Below, piece by piece: positions 12,142-24,826 of a DNA stretch of 64,000 nt (position 1 is the stretch's first letter; each line of letters starts with the position of its first letter). The stretch is from positions 186,001 through 250,000 of the forward strand of contig BCJU01000007.1 in NCBI GenBank assembly GCA_001600355.1, given 5' to 3'. The notes under the pieces are model-generated. The model ran no database searches. It had not been told where the DNA came from and worked only from the letters and a program-made list of their open reading frames with translations. Position numbers and translations under genes: made by a program. Source of the stretch: Meira nashicola. Lineage: Eukaryota > Basidiomycota > Exobasidiomycetes > Exobasidiales > Brachybasidiaceae.

Positions 12142-14723
12142 GACAAAAGTCTTTGAAACTGAATTTGTCCCTGCATGGTCATCATCAGCATCGTCGGCTT
12201 CATTCTCATTGACCTCATCAACAACAGAATCCGAATATGTATTATCATCACTATCATCGTTCTCGCGGAAATCTCCAACATAAAGGTCATTCTCGTCTTC
12301 TTCGAACATTTTCTCCATGGTTATATGCAGGGTGAAGTGGGGGAAGCGGTGAAGTACTATTGTGTTGGTGATAGAGAAAGTCTGAGCGGAAACGAGTGAA
12401 TTTGGTGTGTTAGTTGTATTGTGAGAAGATTCTATCGATAATTGTACACTTTTTATATGGACCAAGAAAGAATATATTTCAACAAAAAACTACAAGCAAG
12501 CTCTTTATGGCAAACCCTACTTTTCCTATGTACCTTTGTTATGTTTCTGTGTCCCTTTCTTTCTCAGAGCCTCCGATATGCGGAGATTGTGCCATTGTTT
12601 CATCTTTTCACAATTTTCGCCTTGTCCCTTCTCTTTTACGCCCTTTTATGATACTTCACTGGGCGAGGGGAAAAGAAACAAATCCGCACAGCTAAACTTT
12701 CGGACAAATGTCCGCTGTGACCTTCCTACATCATCTTCTCTAAAGACACGCGATGAAGTGCCTCGCGGAAAATCATTCCCTTTGTTTGTTTTGTGAATAT
12801 ATATAGCAATGCGCGAGGTTGAAGCCACTTTCCTGCTGAAAATGTATGTAAATAGTAAACAACGGAACGCGCCACCAAATTTCCATTTACCATTTCCCTT
12901 TGTCAAGCTTTCAAAGAACAAAGGTTTTTAACTAAAATTATCTGCGTATTCTACGCATTATTGAGTGCAATGCTAAGGCAATCCAATCTCTCCTTTGTCC
13001 TCGTCTCGTCCTTTATCTTATTTTGATTTGATCGCGAAGCAACAAAATGCAAATTGAGCAATACACAGATCTACTGTTCTTTTTGCGAATAATCTTGAAG
13101 AGAGTGCCAAAGTACGTTCTATATCTCATGTGGGTGACCACAAAATGAACATTTGCATTGAACATCACTTACGACAGACAAAGGCATGCCCAAAGATTCG
13201 GAAGAGCATCAAGAAAGACCACCAATGGGTCACAGTCATAGAAATACTTTCTCTTACGAAAAATGCGTGTTCTTGTCAATTATAACATATTCCTCTCCTC
13301 GACATTGGGAAACGCTTTATAATCATTCTCAATCTATTTCACTGCCCAGGAAGTTGCACAACGTAATGCGACAAGTGTATACAGATTGAAAATGCAACTT
13401 TGGAATTCGTTGTGGATTATCATTATCATTCATTGCAATAAAACAAAAAACTGGCCACCAACAGAGCTTTTCGTAAGGTGTGGATACAGATGATTTGAGT
13501 AACAGTCACTTGCATGCTAATCTTAGCATCTCAGACGACCCGCGAGACAGGCCAAACAGACTTAGTGACACGAAAAAACTACTTCAAAATTGTAAACAGA
13601 TAATTTTTATTTTTGACGTAAGTCTAGAAAGCGCCTCATATCAAACCTGGAGAACGAAATGAAGGTTTTTTCGATGGATAATGCAGTCTATAAGCTGGGA
13701 AAAAGTGAGCGATTTGCTTCAACATCGACTTTTAATTGACTTAAGCCCTTTTCGATTTGTCCAAATTGAGGCGTGGCATGCTGCACTCTCCGGTCTCCGC
13801 TCACATTGTGACGCGCTCGCGCACGTTATTGGTGCCCAGCGCGCAGGGCAATTCCCATGGAGAACGGATCTAATTGATGGGAGACCATGAGTAGTGCATT
13901 GTATCACTCGTCAAATACCTTTGGATAATCCGGTTGCCTTCAACGATCACGCTCTCAAGTCAAGTCCATCGGATGAGATATTACGGCTATTCACCACGCT
14001 CAATCCAATTGACCGGATGGTCTCTTCTCAATATACTCGTTCGAGGGATAAACAAAGTATGAGGTAGCATCGGATTGCTGCATTGATGATGATAACGAAT
14101 TTCTATGACGAATTGATCTTCGCGCGCATTGTAGGCAATTATATCGCAAAGGAGAATATTGCTAGCTCTTTATCACAATGCTTCGCGTTCTGCCGGTCAG
14201 TCTTCATGTATATCTCGAAATGAAGTTCATCAATATCAAATGTATGGATAATCTAAAATATTACAATCCGAAGATCTCGACTTGCTGTGGAGAATATCTC
14301 CTCGCACATTGTGCTTTTTTTGTATCGTATCCAAAATGTAACACAAGTTGACGTCAAGTCTTCCACGCCGTCTGCTCACGCAGAGGTAGTAATAGCCAAG
14401 CCTTTTGCAGCCTTGTATGATCCAAAAGCAAGCAGTGTGCACCACTTTTAACATTAAAATTCCTTTGACAGACGATTCAATGCTTGACTAGAAAGGTGAA
14501 TTCAGGAAATCTTTTAAAAAGTCAGCTTGATGATATTAGTACACGTGCTTAAAAAATATAAATTTTCTCGACTACACTCACATGAATTCTGAATCCTTCT
14601 CACTCTTTGCTGATTGAAAAGACTTATCGCTTCCTTCGTCTTCAACGCCTGATAAAAGCTTTGTGTGACTTGAAATATAGACGTACAGATCAGCGATGTG
14701 CTCACTTGTGACCTTCGACATAC
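12142..14723. other. Stretch without a supported gene
   Basis: A minus-strand frame at 12103-12465 encodes an Asp/Glu-rich segment and overlaps the 3' end of HNH member 2; it may be real, but low complexity makes it unreliable. A plus frame at 13681-13890 has a short CDALAHVIG piece that only loosely recalls the HNH core. Nothing else is supported. Confidence 0.35.
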
Positions 14724-15345
14724 TCACCTACTGTGATCGTTCATCAAGGCTTCCAACATCCATAAAAATGCCAGAGGTGTACTTGCCTGGCGTCGTGAAA
14801 TAGGCTTTTCGATGAAAGAAAATAGGTAGAATGTAAGCATAAAGACTGAAAACAGAAATCTGATACTCACGTCTATTTGCAGAAATAGCGCCAGCACCTG
14901 AGACACATCATCGCTTAAAGGCTCTGAAAGCATAGCGGTAATCGATTTTTCCAAGTGATACGCCCTTAGACCATTGAAAAGGACTGTAAAATTGTAAAAA
15001 GAAAAGGTGAGATTTCTCCTCGTACTCAAAGTGTTTCTGATAAAGCTTACCGCCACGTCCAGATCTCGTAAAGTAAAATACCAAGTGACCATAAGTCTGT
15101 TTTCTTTCCATACTTGAGACCACGAATCATCTCCTGGAATTTTTAGAAGAAAAAATTCAATATGATGGGCAACCATAGAGAGGTGACGAAAGATACGCAC
15201 AGGCGACATATAATCTTTTGTCTTGAAATTCACATCGGAGAGGGGAGAAGAACAATTGTCAGTGAAAATAAATTATTCATCCTGAATATCGTACGAGACT
15301 CACTCCAGCTTTTCCCAATCTGCCGATATGGTCACGGGTCTGGTA
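14724..15345 (-). pseudogene. NEK-like protein kinase, 3' half only (copy A)
   Basis: On the minus strand, spliced fragments give PVTISADWEKLE, KTKDYMSP, then after an intron an IRGLKYGKKTDLWSLGIL block, and a later exon with FNGLRAYHLEKSITAMLSEP. These are the activation segment (YMSPE), the D-WSLG helix F motif and the C-lobe of a Ser/Thr kinase resembling NEK kinases. The copy stops abruptly near 15345, just downstream of where DFG would be, so the ATP-binding lobe, HRD loop and DFG are missing. A related copy at 51020-52133 retains the N-terminal half. I infer a truncated duplicate without kinase activity. Confidence 0.65.
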
Positions 15346-16499
15346 AATGGGATAAAGACATCAGTGCACTGTGAACGAGCTCGGGATAAATCATCAAGGG
15401 TATCATATACTTCCATTCCTGTCTCATTCTAAAGAAGTTGATTCACGTCATGCCTAATCTTTTCCCTTGAGCTGACTTAGATTATCCCACCAAACGGGAA
15501 ATCGTCACAGCTTTACTTCGCTGTGCTGGAATCGATTTTTTGTAAGCGGTCAACGGCGAGGAGGGAGTGGAAATGTCTAAGCGCGAGTTGGCTGCTGTTG
15601 TGCTACTGGATATCAACATGACTGCAGCAGGGATTTTAAGAGATCAATTTGGAATATCCCACACCGACAATGTCGAGTGAGGGTAAAAAGAACGTGTCTG
15701 TCTTCGATTTGGCTGCAATAGCTAGCCGTCGGATTTTTTCCTCACAGAACCATTTCTTTGATAAGAAGTCTCTTCCGCACAACTCTCGAGTTTTACAAGT
15801 ACACGCAATTTTTTCCGTAAAAAATTTTGAAATGTATCTTTGTTGCTAAGTCGAGAAATGCTTTTTGGGGTAACCGAAAGTTCGCCTCATCAATTTACAG
15901 ACTTCGTACTCATCAAGCCAAGTATGAGTCCGACGAGACCGCGTATTCTGTGAATTTTGTCCGATGAGGAGTTTGTTGCAAAGACAGGCCAAGTTCTCGG
16001 TGTTGCTTTGCAAGTTATTTCTTCTACAAAGGCTTGCATATTCGATGTTGCGAAGCGTGGTGGTCTCCCATGATTTGATCAAAAGAAGTCATGACCTGTG
16101 GAATCAGTTTTGTAGATACTGGTTGGATGATATAAGATTTGTGCGCCCTTGCGATGCTTGCGGGCTCTCCCATGTGTGAAATCTTACCAGAAGAGGCGGA
16201 TATGCAAAAATGTGCTGCGGATGAAGTCTTCCGTCAAGAGATCGAGAAGGCATACATTATGGAAAGCGGCACGCTTCGTTTTTCCGATTGCTTCGAGGAT
16301 TTTTCGATTGCATGTCACGCAATCGGTTTCGCGCTAAACGACGATCTCCTTTGCAGAGATATTTTTTCTTTTGTGCACGCAATTTAGTTTTATGATGCAT
16401 ATTGACGTGGAGGACGCAAATGGAAAATTGACATGTATACCACCGGGTAGAGTGATTTACCGCTAATGCTTTGATCTGTTGTAATCGAAGACACGAAAT
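15346..16499. other. Intergenic, nothing clear
   Basis: Short frames only (for example 15649-15849 and 16139-16387 on the plus strand). Neither shows a domain, a splice-supported extension or a paralogue in the window. It is the 3' side of the F-box gene. Confidence 0.35.
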
Positions 16500-17957
16500 T
16501 TAATGTGTTTTGTCCAAGCAATTTTCATTCGCACGAACGGATAGAAGCGAATGATTTCCCAAGGCCATCAGCCGAATCAGTTGGCTTGAGAGTGTGATCG
16601 TCGAAGGCAGTCTGACTATTTCGAAAGAATCTGACAAGAGTGTGAATGAGTTCATGATTTCATCATCGACTTGAACATTCTCCATGACAACAAGTCTGCC
16701 ACTTCTGTGTGAAAGTCCCTGCATTGAGTGTTTTGTAACAATCGAAAAAAAAGCATACATAGCGGCACCGGATTTGGCATCGTCTAGATGTATGCTGAGA
16801 GTTCGAAGTTTCATTTGCTGCAACCATCTCACAATATGAGATAAGAGCATTGTGTCATCCAACATCACAGTCAGATCTTCCAAAAGACGGCAATTACAAA
16901 GTGCTTCGCAGAAACGCGCGGTTATTTGACGTTCGTCAGAAAACTTGAATCCTGAGCGCGCAAGCAGAAGGGTCGTTAGACTATCGACGCTGCTTTCCAA
17001 TATGCTCAGTATACTTTCTACCGGCACAGAACCCTCAACATAGAGCCTGTTCAAATGTGGAGTGTGGAGGAAATAATCAAGGCGTGTCTGTGCTGTCACA
17101 GCAGAGGCATTATAGCTGATTAAACGAAGGTGTCGTAGTCGTGGAAGAACTATTTTCTTGTCCATCGGCGACAATTTCGTAAATACGTCGAGGAAATAGC
17201 TGTCTGCACCGATTGAGCTAAAGCTTTTCAATTCTAATTCAGCCGATTCAAGTGTCTTGCCACATTCTTGTAGTAATTTCCATCCTGTTAAGAATGGCAA
17301 GCCTGCTGCATACCCGCCAGGGACTGCTCTTCGGACTTGTAGGTATTTTAGCCTGCGCAATATTTTGAGGCCGCTCCCATCCGAAAAAAATTCATCGAAA
17401 GAATCGGACCAAAGCCAAAGTAGATCGAGCCTGCAAGCTGCAAGCGGAGATCCTCGCACGATTGTGAGCGATTTTGTTCCATTGGGAGTTGAGACACGGA
17501 GAGAAGTGATTTTGTCGCACTTGAGGACGGCCAAATTCGTGGCACTGCGCATAGCACGACTAAAAGATGTGGGGAACTGGTGAGTTCGGCCGGTCGTGTT
17601 GGTGAAGTGCCATCTTGTGCCACAGTCGATCCAAAGATTTCTTACCTTCGCACTGGAAATACTTTGGAGCATACTACGGCTTGCATTTGCTTCCAAAATG
17701 GTTGATCCGCTGATGCGGAAAGCTGCGGTATGTAGCGTGCCACCAGACCGTAGCAACATACCTTTCATTATCTTGCTTGACGAGGCAGATTCCGGTACGC
17801 CCGCGCCTTCACAGAAGAGGCCGTCTCGCCAGATGGCTTGGGATGAGCGAGAGACGCTTTTCCACCTTCGACACACCAGTTCCACTTCACATTTTTTACT
17901 GCAGCTAAGATATTCAAAGATCATGCATAAGACCTCGCACGGCAGATTTTCACCCAT
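16500..17957 (-). CDS. F-box protein, LRR-like, intact single exon
   Basis: An uninterrupted frame gives 485 aa from ATG 17957 (the frame is open from a GTG at 17960, but ATG is the likelier start). Residues 5-45 form an F-box (LPCEVLCMIFEYLSC, then VCRRWKSVSR and WRD), which binds Skp1 in SCF ubiquitin ligases. The remainder has irregular leucine-rich segments (LPRLRHLRLIS, LNRLYVEG, LEDLTVML, MKLRTLSIHL), the usual substrate-binding arrangement. Role by family: substrate choice for ubiquitination; the substrate is unknown. A diverged, broken relative lies at 36358-37346. The intact frame, normal length and conserved F-box suggest a working gene. Confidence 0.85.
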   Translation of the reverse strand: MGENLPCEVLCMIFEYLSCSKKCEVELVCRRWKSVSRSSQAIWRDGLFCEGAGVPESASSSKIMKGMLLRSGGTLHTAAFRISGSTILEANASRSMLQSISSAKVRNLWIDCGTRWHFTNTTGRTHQFPTSFSRAMRSATNLAVLKCDKITSLRVSTPNGTKSLTIVRGSPLAACRLDLLWLWSDSFDEFFSDGSGLKILRRLKYLQVRRAVPGGYAAGLPFLTGWKLLQECGKTLESAELELKSFSSIGADSYFLDVFTKLSPMDKKIVLPRLRHLRLISYNASAVTAQTRLDYFLHTPHLNRLYVEGSVPVESILSILESSVDSLTTLLLARSGFKFSDERQITARFCEALCNCRLLEDLTVMLDDTMLLSHIVRWLQQMKLRTLSIHLDDAKSGAAMYAFFSIVTKHSMQGLSHRSGRLVVMENVQVDDEIMNSFTLLSDSFEIVRLPSTITLSSQLIRLMALGNHSLLSVRANENCLDKTH

Positions 17958-19700
17958 CACTTCGATGACGAAGAAGTGGAAGCGGGATTCTAGAAAACGA
18001 ATTGACCCTCGATTCAGTGGTAGTTATGTGCATTAGGAGTTTGTGCGCTCTTTCTGGTTGCAAGCGTTTATGGATGATGCTTTGAAGAGAATTACAACTG
18101 CGTTGTGCGAATCAAAACCCTTTTGCTGTGGATCACTAGACTGGGTATATGAAAGAAGTCTGATCTTGTCCACGACACGGATCACGTAGGTTCGTTAAAG
18201 CGATTTTCATACAATGCGCGACGCGCAGTTTCAAGCTAATGATTTGGCATATTTCTTTCAAAAATCGGACGCAAACTGTACGAATTCGATCGGTAGAATA
18301 TATTATGCTTTCACTATGCTTTCTCAATACGTAGTTCTCCAAGCGATAGAGTCTACTTCTTCATACTTTCTCAAAAGTTTGAACAAAACAGCACGCTGTG
18401 GGCCGTCTGTTGAATCAGAAATGTGCGTTAGTGGATACTAGTACGTGATGTTAAAGATGTTGTAACCCTGTCCGGACTCTTTTTTGTAACAATTGCAACT
18501 GGGCCGCTTGGTTTACATTCGACCTGACATAGCCATATCAAAATTTTCCAGTTACGGATTGCGTCATACGCAAGGGAATTCCTATAAAGATAGAATAGTA
18601 TTCACTCGTCAGGCTTGTTTGGAGCTGTCTTGTGTGGCGTACTTTATTGAGCGTTCGTTGGACAGTAATTGAAGAACTAACCGTAAAGCACAGGGAGAAA
18701 AAGTCTACAAGCGCACTGGCTATCGAGCAAAAACAGGACCAATTTTTGCCTTGGGAGCGGAGATGATTTATAAAGCCTTCGAACCTCACGCACAGGTTTG
18801 TGCAGTCTTCGATGCAAGCAGCGTACGATATGTTCACTCCAGCTCCACTGACACATCAAGTAGCGGCGGTGAAAGTGGCAATAGTAGCAAGGGTATGGCT
18901 GATTCTTCAAGTTTCGCATCCGATTCCGGACTGGCAAGTCTACATCGAGAAGAGATTGAGCCTGTAGCAATCGGTGAGAAAGAAGCATTCAGTACAAACG
19001 ATGGTGCTCCACTTTCACATACAGGCAACAGCTATGACAACGAGCAACAGAAACCGTGAGCGTGACAGGCTTATAAATGCTCCGCAAGCTTATGTGGCGT
19101 CGTCCAGATCTATGCACGGTATCGAAGTGGAGACTTTTTTATGCATCAGAATCTGTCTAATCCAAAGCCAGGTCTTTTATAGTGTATGGATTCGAACATC
19201 TGACTTACATCTGTACATATATTGTAAAACAAAGATATTGGCGCTTATTTGATTAGAGTTCTGATTGGGGCGACATGATTAGATCTTGGATGGACATAGA
19301 GATTAGCTTTGTGATGGATCCGTCAATTATGCCGCTACGCGTGCCTTGGAAGTAAGGCGATCAGGTCTTCAAAAAGGGGTATGATATTGTACACGTGCGT
19401 CTTTCATCTCTACTGCCCCTCACTCTCTTCTTCAGCGGTGTCTTACAATTGTATTTATCCATATTGTAAAGTGATAAAGTGGTCTAAGAAGGCTTTTCCT
19501 ATGTCGTTAAATCTTCAACGCATAATAACAGTCGTCTTTCCAGCGCAAACAATCTCTGATAGTGTGACGGTACAAGTCATTACAAGACGCTTTTTCACAG
19601 CGTCTCATCAAGGCAAATCGGGATAAGTCGAAATTATTGGGAGATTGCAATGAAGGGACTTTTTGACTGATTGAGCCAGATCATTCGCAGCTGTCTATCG

Positions 19701-19728
19701 TGATTCAGCTTGATTCAGCTTGATTCAG
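19701..19728. repeat. Tandem repeat, 10-bp unit TGATTCAGCT
   Basis: The unit occurs 2.8 times in direct succession in non-coding sequence. Confidence 0.75.
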
Positions 19729-19862
19729 TGCAGCACTGCATAGCTTGAACGGATAATGAAGATACACAGCAGTAAAGCTAGAATCATGATTAGCATCAGC
19801 TCAGCGAAAAGCTTGAATCTCTGAAAGTGAAATTGGGACAATAGGATAACTTGCATCTAATA

Positions 19863-19889
19863 GCATGACCTTGTGCATGACCTTGTGCA
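19863..19889. repeat. Tandem repeat, 12-bp unit GCATGACCTTGT
   Basis: Two exact copies followed by a partial third, in non-coding sequence. Confidence 0.7.
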
Positions 19890-20677
19890 ACAATTTGGAC
19901 CGGTTGCGCAGAGCCATCACGTTTTCGCTTGAGTTCCGTTCCCTCTCCTGCTTTCGTGCGTGACGTTGTTTCCCTTTCCAATCCTGCTTCAATATGCGGT
20001 TAGTGGCCTTCCATCGCTATATGGGCGTGATCCTTAAACAATGATTTCGTCATAGCAGGAAAGAATTTAGGCNACCTCTTTTGTTTCCGCAGAGCCAATG
20101 NAAAGGTATGCTTTCGTGATTCGGCCACGTTGGTATGACAGATCTCCGCCCCCGAGCTTCCAAGTTTTCGGAGCGAGACGGAACCTGCTTTGCATCGTAA
20201 AAGCAACCAGTTCGTATGCTTGCGGTCGAATTGTCTCTGCAATCTCAGACAGGATGTACCCGCTTCTTTAGTAAAAAAGCCACGCTTGTCACCATCACTA
20301 ACAAACTTGTGAAGAGGAATATAATCAAGAGCCATAAAAGATCAAATCAGTGAGCCTAAAGGTGTAGCTAGCCTTCGGACATTGTGAAAAGAACTCATAT
20401 TCAATCCTCCTCTAGCGTTAGTCAGACGACTTTTCTTTTTCTTCCTCTCTGCTTGGACTGATTGTCCATTGTGCAGGCACTGCTCTTCTCTCTTCATTCA
20501 AATTTTTCAGCGTACTTGATGTACTTCCACGACCTTACTCCGGAAATTCAATCCAGTCATCGCCACATTACTTCTTGAGTACCGCCTTGGATCGTCGAGA
20601 TACTGTGTCTTAGAAGCGGGGTACCGCGTAGAATGAATGTCAATTCCCAATTCTTAATTTGGCTTGATAAGAATATC

Positions 20678-21765
20678 CTAGCCCAGCGAAGGGAAGTACG
20701 AATAACCTCGGATGTGTTTGAGGATACACTGCTTGTAGTGAAATCTTAGAAAATCATCTCGAGGAAGTTCAAGATCGTCCTTTATCCGAAAGCGCGTTCT
20801 CTGAATATTTTTCCCATGATACTGGCGTAAACTTGTGTTGTAGAATACATGCACGATGTAGTCTCCTTTCGTCCCCTGTGTCGAACGGAATGTTTATCAG
20901 AGTAGGAAGGAAAGAAATAGTACAGTAGAATACTTACTTTAGGATCGGGGAAGAGGGACCATTCTGCCTGGTCAAAAGAATGGTGCAGCGATCCTGACAG
21001 CAGCATTCCAAAGCCCACCTCATGCAGAGAGCTGGGTCTATATCCAAGAATCTCTTCGTAATACTATGNATAACTGTTTATCAGCAAATTTGNTGCATTC
21101 AATNTATGTTTGGCAATGCTCACCTCGGGTCGACTTTGGGGCAAAATGTGAGCTGCAACAGTGTTGGCTTCGTCCGAAACGATACACCAGCCATCGCGGA
21201 TTAGGAGTCTACTTCGGAATGCCGACTTACAGAGTAGAATGGAGGTTAACAGACTGCTCTCTTCTCGTATCGCTCAAAGTTCGCAGAACCTTACCTGATT
21301 CCCGCTAGATCCTGTAACAGATGATGCACTCATTGTGCCAGAGTATGAATCTTGCACCGGACCTCTGTGCTTGTGATGCAATCTTGGCCCTACGACCGGT
21401 GTACAAGGCCCCTGTAGCCCATCTATAAGACGTGAGAGAAAAATGCTACACGTTAGAAGGTACGCCAACGANTTAAAAAGGAATTGATTCTACCTACCGT
21501 CTTTGACAAAGAGGTACCTTGCAGCTGTTGGAATTTGACTATACTCCACACTAGCTCCGCTCTGGTCTACGAGTTTACCCACTTCTACAACGCTCGATTG
21601 GACGCAGAATGTGATGTATGCCCAATTCAACACCTTCCCGCGTTCAAGGAACTCAACCGAAAAGCCGACGATTCGATCGCCACTCTGGTCAAAAATTTCA
21701 ATTATACCCTTCTGGGGCCAAATTGCGGGTGTGAGAGAGTAATGAGACTGTTTCGCGTTCGCCAT
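20678..21765 (-). CDS. HNH endonuclease-like protein (member 3), five exons
   Basis: On the minus strand exons 21765-21498, 21422-21295, 21225-21124, 21063-20938 and 20875-20678 join to 273 aa from ATG to TAG. Exon 1 is 268 nt and ends in phase 1, exactly as in member 2; later junctions are phase 0, also as there. The core reads RDGWCIVSD, AAHILPQSRPE, YYEEILG, FGMLLSGSLHHSFD, followed by HVFYN, YHGKN, HYKQC and RGYS. The linker before the core is Ser-rich (SGTMSASSVTGSSGNQ). Intron 3 contains three Ns. The Asn of a classical HNH motif is replaced by Phe. It is a family member that is probably expressed, given perfect splice logic with no stops. Confidence 0.82.
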
Positions 21766-22372
21766 TTTTTATTGATCTTTGTGAAGGCAATGCAGAAGGA
21801 ATGCAGAAGGAAAGATCTACGTGTAATATCCAGTTGTCGAATTAGCCTTAACTTTTGCCGACTTCGAGGCACCGTTGATGGTTGCAGCCACGTGCTAGAC
21901 AACAAATTTGGTGCAGGGGCATTGAGAACTTTGGATTTGGTACGCGTTTCGCTTTTACCTTAAGACTTGGAAAATCTCACACTAGCCGCTTGTCCGAGTC
22001 TTGCAGCAGATAGTCACTAGGTAGTATTTGCAACAACAATTATGAAGTACAGACAACGTACTTTTACAACAAAACTACATCGCGGTGCGGTTACCCACAC
22101 TAAACCGAGCCTGCCGATGTTCAAAGCGAGTAGTGTTTTTCTATCGTAAATGTCGCCGTCAGTGCCTAACGGCAAAATCAGAGCAGAAAACAGTGCGTCT
22201 GCTATGTCTAAATGAAGTCGACATCTCAAAACTTACAGAAAGCAACGTCGGTCACGTCCCGATCACGAAACTTCGGAGACGCCCTTCAATTACCCCTACA
22301 CTCTGTCTTTCCTGCACCTCCAGCCAATCCCTTCAGAAATCTTTAGTCAANTCCGAAAAGTTCTGAATCAAG
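21766..22372. other. Upstream region of HNH member 3
   Basis: About 600 bases without a supported gene; this probably contains the promoter of the minus-strand HNH gene. A short direct duplication (GCAGAAGGAAT followed by GCAGAAGGAAA) lies near 21790. Confidence 0.35.
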
Positions 22373-23673
22373 ATGGCGATGAAAGATCCGTCGCTCATGA
22401 TTTTCTACAAGTGTTTACCGAGCTCCAACTTTATTGAACGTTGTATCACTGCTTGGTTCCAGAGTCCGTTTGTAGAAGCGAATCCGTACACTACCAAAGC
22501 AGAACTCTTCGATTTGTATAAAAGAGCAATGGTAAAGAATACCGCGATTTTGGAGCTTGCTTTTTTGCTAGCTTTCCTAGTCGCAGCAATTGCTGGCCCT
22601 TCTGCGTCTCCGCAAAGTCCGAAAGACATGTCTGCATTGAATCGACGGATTGAGTTTCCAAGTACGCTACACAGCAACAATCAATGATCTTATCGACCTT
22701 GATCAGGAGCGGAAAGGATCTTGTGAAAGATCAAAAGAGCGTTTTGAAGCTGCTCCATGTTTGAACAAACCTGAACACGGATTAAACAATCCCCCATATG
22801 CTTTTGACTGCTTGTCTTTCTGTCCCAAAAAACTGCTGTTGTGTCGTGNTCACTCAACGCTGAGCTTCGCTTACCATCTCACTCGCCAAGATTCCCCAAG
22901 CTTGGCTCTTTGGGAATCTCGCCGTCCGCTTTGCTCGCGAATTTGAGCTCTTTGCACAACTCGATCGAGATGTNTGGCATGTAGAACGGCAAGATACTTC
23001 TGAAAGCTACATACGTGGCCTCAAGCGTCTCAGGCTTGACATTACGCTTTATCCCAGACTGACAATGTCTCTAGGAGGTCCACAATCGAGAGTTGCCTCA
23101 GACGAAAAGATAGTTCAGTATAGCTGCAAGAAACGCTGTATCCTAACCTCGTTGGAAGCAACACAGGTCTTCGATGACATTCTTGCAATCTCAAGAAATA
23201 CTCCTCTTACAAAGACTGATTCTGTTAGTTCAGACTTCAAAGTGTTGAGATGGGTACTTTCCGATATACGAGCAACTGCAAATAGCTACTTAGTACTCGA
23301 AGAAAGCAAAAACCTTTCTTGTCAACAAAATCGGGCCAGCAGAGAATTTGTACCAGCACAGAATTGGCAGACAGACTTGCAGAGGCAGAAGAGTTGTCTT
23401 TCGAATGACAACCTCCTGATGTCTTTGACTAGTCTCTTGCCATGGTGGACTGGACTTGANATCCACAANGAATGGTCTCATGCCTCTCCACAAGACGATG
23501 TTACTATATCAAAATTAGAAAGCTCTCTTTTTGCACGCTTTGCGTATAGTCGATGGCGAGTAGAAATTTTCCGCAACCTATACCACGTGAAAGTCATGCC
23601 AAATTCAATTATTTCTCGTAATTTACAAGCTGCTCAGGCTACATTGTCCTCTATAATAGAGCCTCTCAACTGA
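22373..23673 (+). pseudogene. Unrecognised gene remnant in several frames
   Basis: Open frames 22373-22687, 22650-22946 and 23065-23673 follow each other in different frames on one strand and look protein-like (the last is 202 aa with no repeats). Junctions do not show convincing splice sites throughout, and Ns at 22849, 22974, 23460 and 23469 blur the reading. The piece lies upstream of a receiver domain, so it may be the N-terminal part of a hybrid histidine kinase or of another gene; no kinase motif (H-box, N-box, G-box) is visible. Confidence 0.3.
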
Positions 23674-23931
23674 TAGGACACGGCTTTCCGTCTACCTTCT
23701 CTCCTACGTGGCTCTCTGTAGAGTTTTGCTGGGCGATCGGCGCTTACATTGATATTATACATCTGGGGATATCTAAAGAAGAAATTGAGTTTTTAGATGT
23801 TCCGCAGNACATAAAGAGGTCTAGTGGATTGGACAAAAGGAGAGACATCCTTGCCCCGGAGATACNACAGAATAATTTTGAAACAGAGGAACGTAAACGC
23901 TCACATTGCTGTTCGATAGGGATGCAGGCCT

Positions 23932-24669
23932 ATGCGTTCTTGTATGACATGGCCCAAAGAGCTCGCATGTGCTCANTTTTCAGGACACAGGTGNTCCCAG
24001 AAGACACAGAAATTAGGCGAGGCACAGAAGACACCGAAAAGACGGAAGACGTATACCAACCGCGGGATTATACGACACTTCTGCTTTCAATCGGCACACA
24101 ATTCTGTTGCATCACCTGATGATAATCCTGTCGTTTCTTCAGATAATAACAATATCGAAACAAGCTCTGTCGAAGAGATCAAGTCAATTGCTGAACAAGA
24201 TACACGAAATCCATTTGAAGATACGATTTCTGCTTCATTCGTCAAATCGTTCAAAGTTCTGGTAGTGGGAGATAATCCAATCAACACAAAAATTATCACT
24301 GCTTTATTTAGACGAGCAGAAATTGATTTTATCGAAGCAGTTGATGGCGAGCAAAGAGTAGAAATGTTTAAGCAAGAATTACCTGCACTCGTTTTATTAG
24401 ATATCAATATGCCAAAGATGAATGGATTCGATGCGGCTACAGCTATGCGCGCACATCCTTCGCCCTATCAAGATGATATTGCTGCTGTGACGGCGTTGGG
24501 CTCGGGAGTGGATCGTGCTCGTGGATTTGAGGCAGGAATGGATGCTTGGTATACAAAACCTATGCGAATGGCTAGATTGATAGAAGAAATAAGAAGGGTT
24601 CGCGATGCTCAAAAAAAGTTATCCTTTAATTTTTCAGATCAGCAAAATTTCTCACCGCCTTTATCATAG
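23932..24669 (+). pseudogene. C-terminal response-regulator receiver domain of a probable hybrid histidine kinase
   Basis: The frame carries a receiver domain from about 24241 to 24610: FKVLVVGDNPINTKI, the phospho-acceptor Asp in LVLLDINMPKMNG, the Thr in AVTALGS and the Lys in TKP. The spacing and the ALGS...RGFEAGMD...TKP style are like fungal hybrid histidine kinases, where this domain takes phosphate from the kinase His and passes it to a phosphotransfer protein. One residue of the acidic pair that holds Mg2+ is Gly (VGDN instead of V-D/E-DN). Upstream kinase domains could not be found and the 5' region is disrupted, so I call it a remnant. A stand-alone regulator is less likely. Confidence 0.6.
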
Positions 24670-24826
24670 ATGTAGGGTTAAAAGGGAGTCTGAACTCGTC
24701 ACAATTGGAAACGCTGCCGACAAGGTACGATGGATGGTGTGGGAGGAGGTGTATTGATTAAGATATACATGTACTTAATAGCTTACACTGCAAAAATATG
24801 TACGATATGAATTTGATCAGGATGTT

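Larger units (their letters stand above)
17958..20677. other. Stretch with a Ser-rich open frame, otherwise nothing supported
   Basis: A plus-strand frame, 18751-19059, encodes a Ser/Gly-rich low-complexity tail and could be the last exon of a spliced gene, but I cannot link upstream exons. The part at about 19250-19450 resembles 52262-52480 at the DNA level (see findings). Two small tandem repeats are listed separately. From 20073 onward single Ns appear. Confidence 0.35.

Noticed and set aside
12103..12465. Acidic protein on the minus strand
   Set aside because: Overlaps the 3' exon of HNH member 2 and is low complexity; no splice or homology support.
13681..13890. Sixth HNH relic
   Set aside because: Only a CDALAHVIG piece resembles the core; no exon structure, linker or C-terminal signature nearby.
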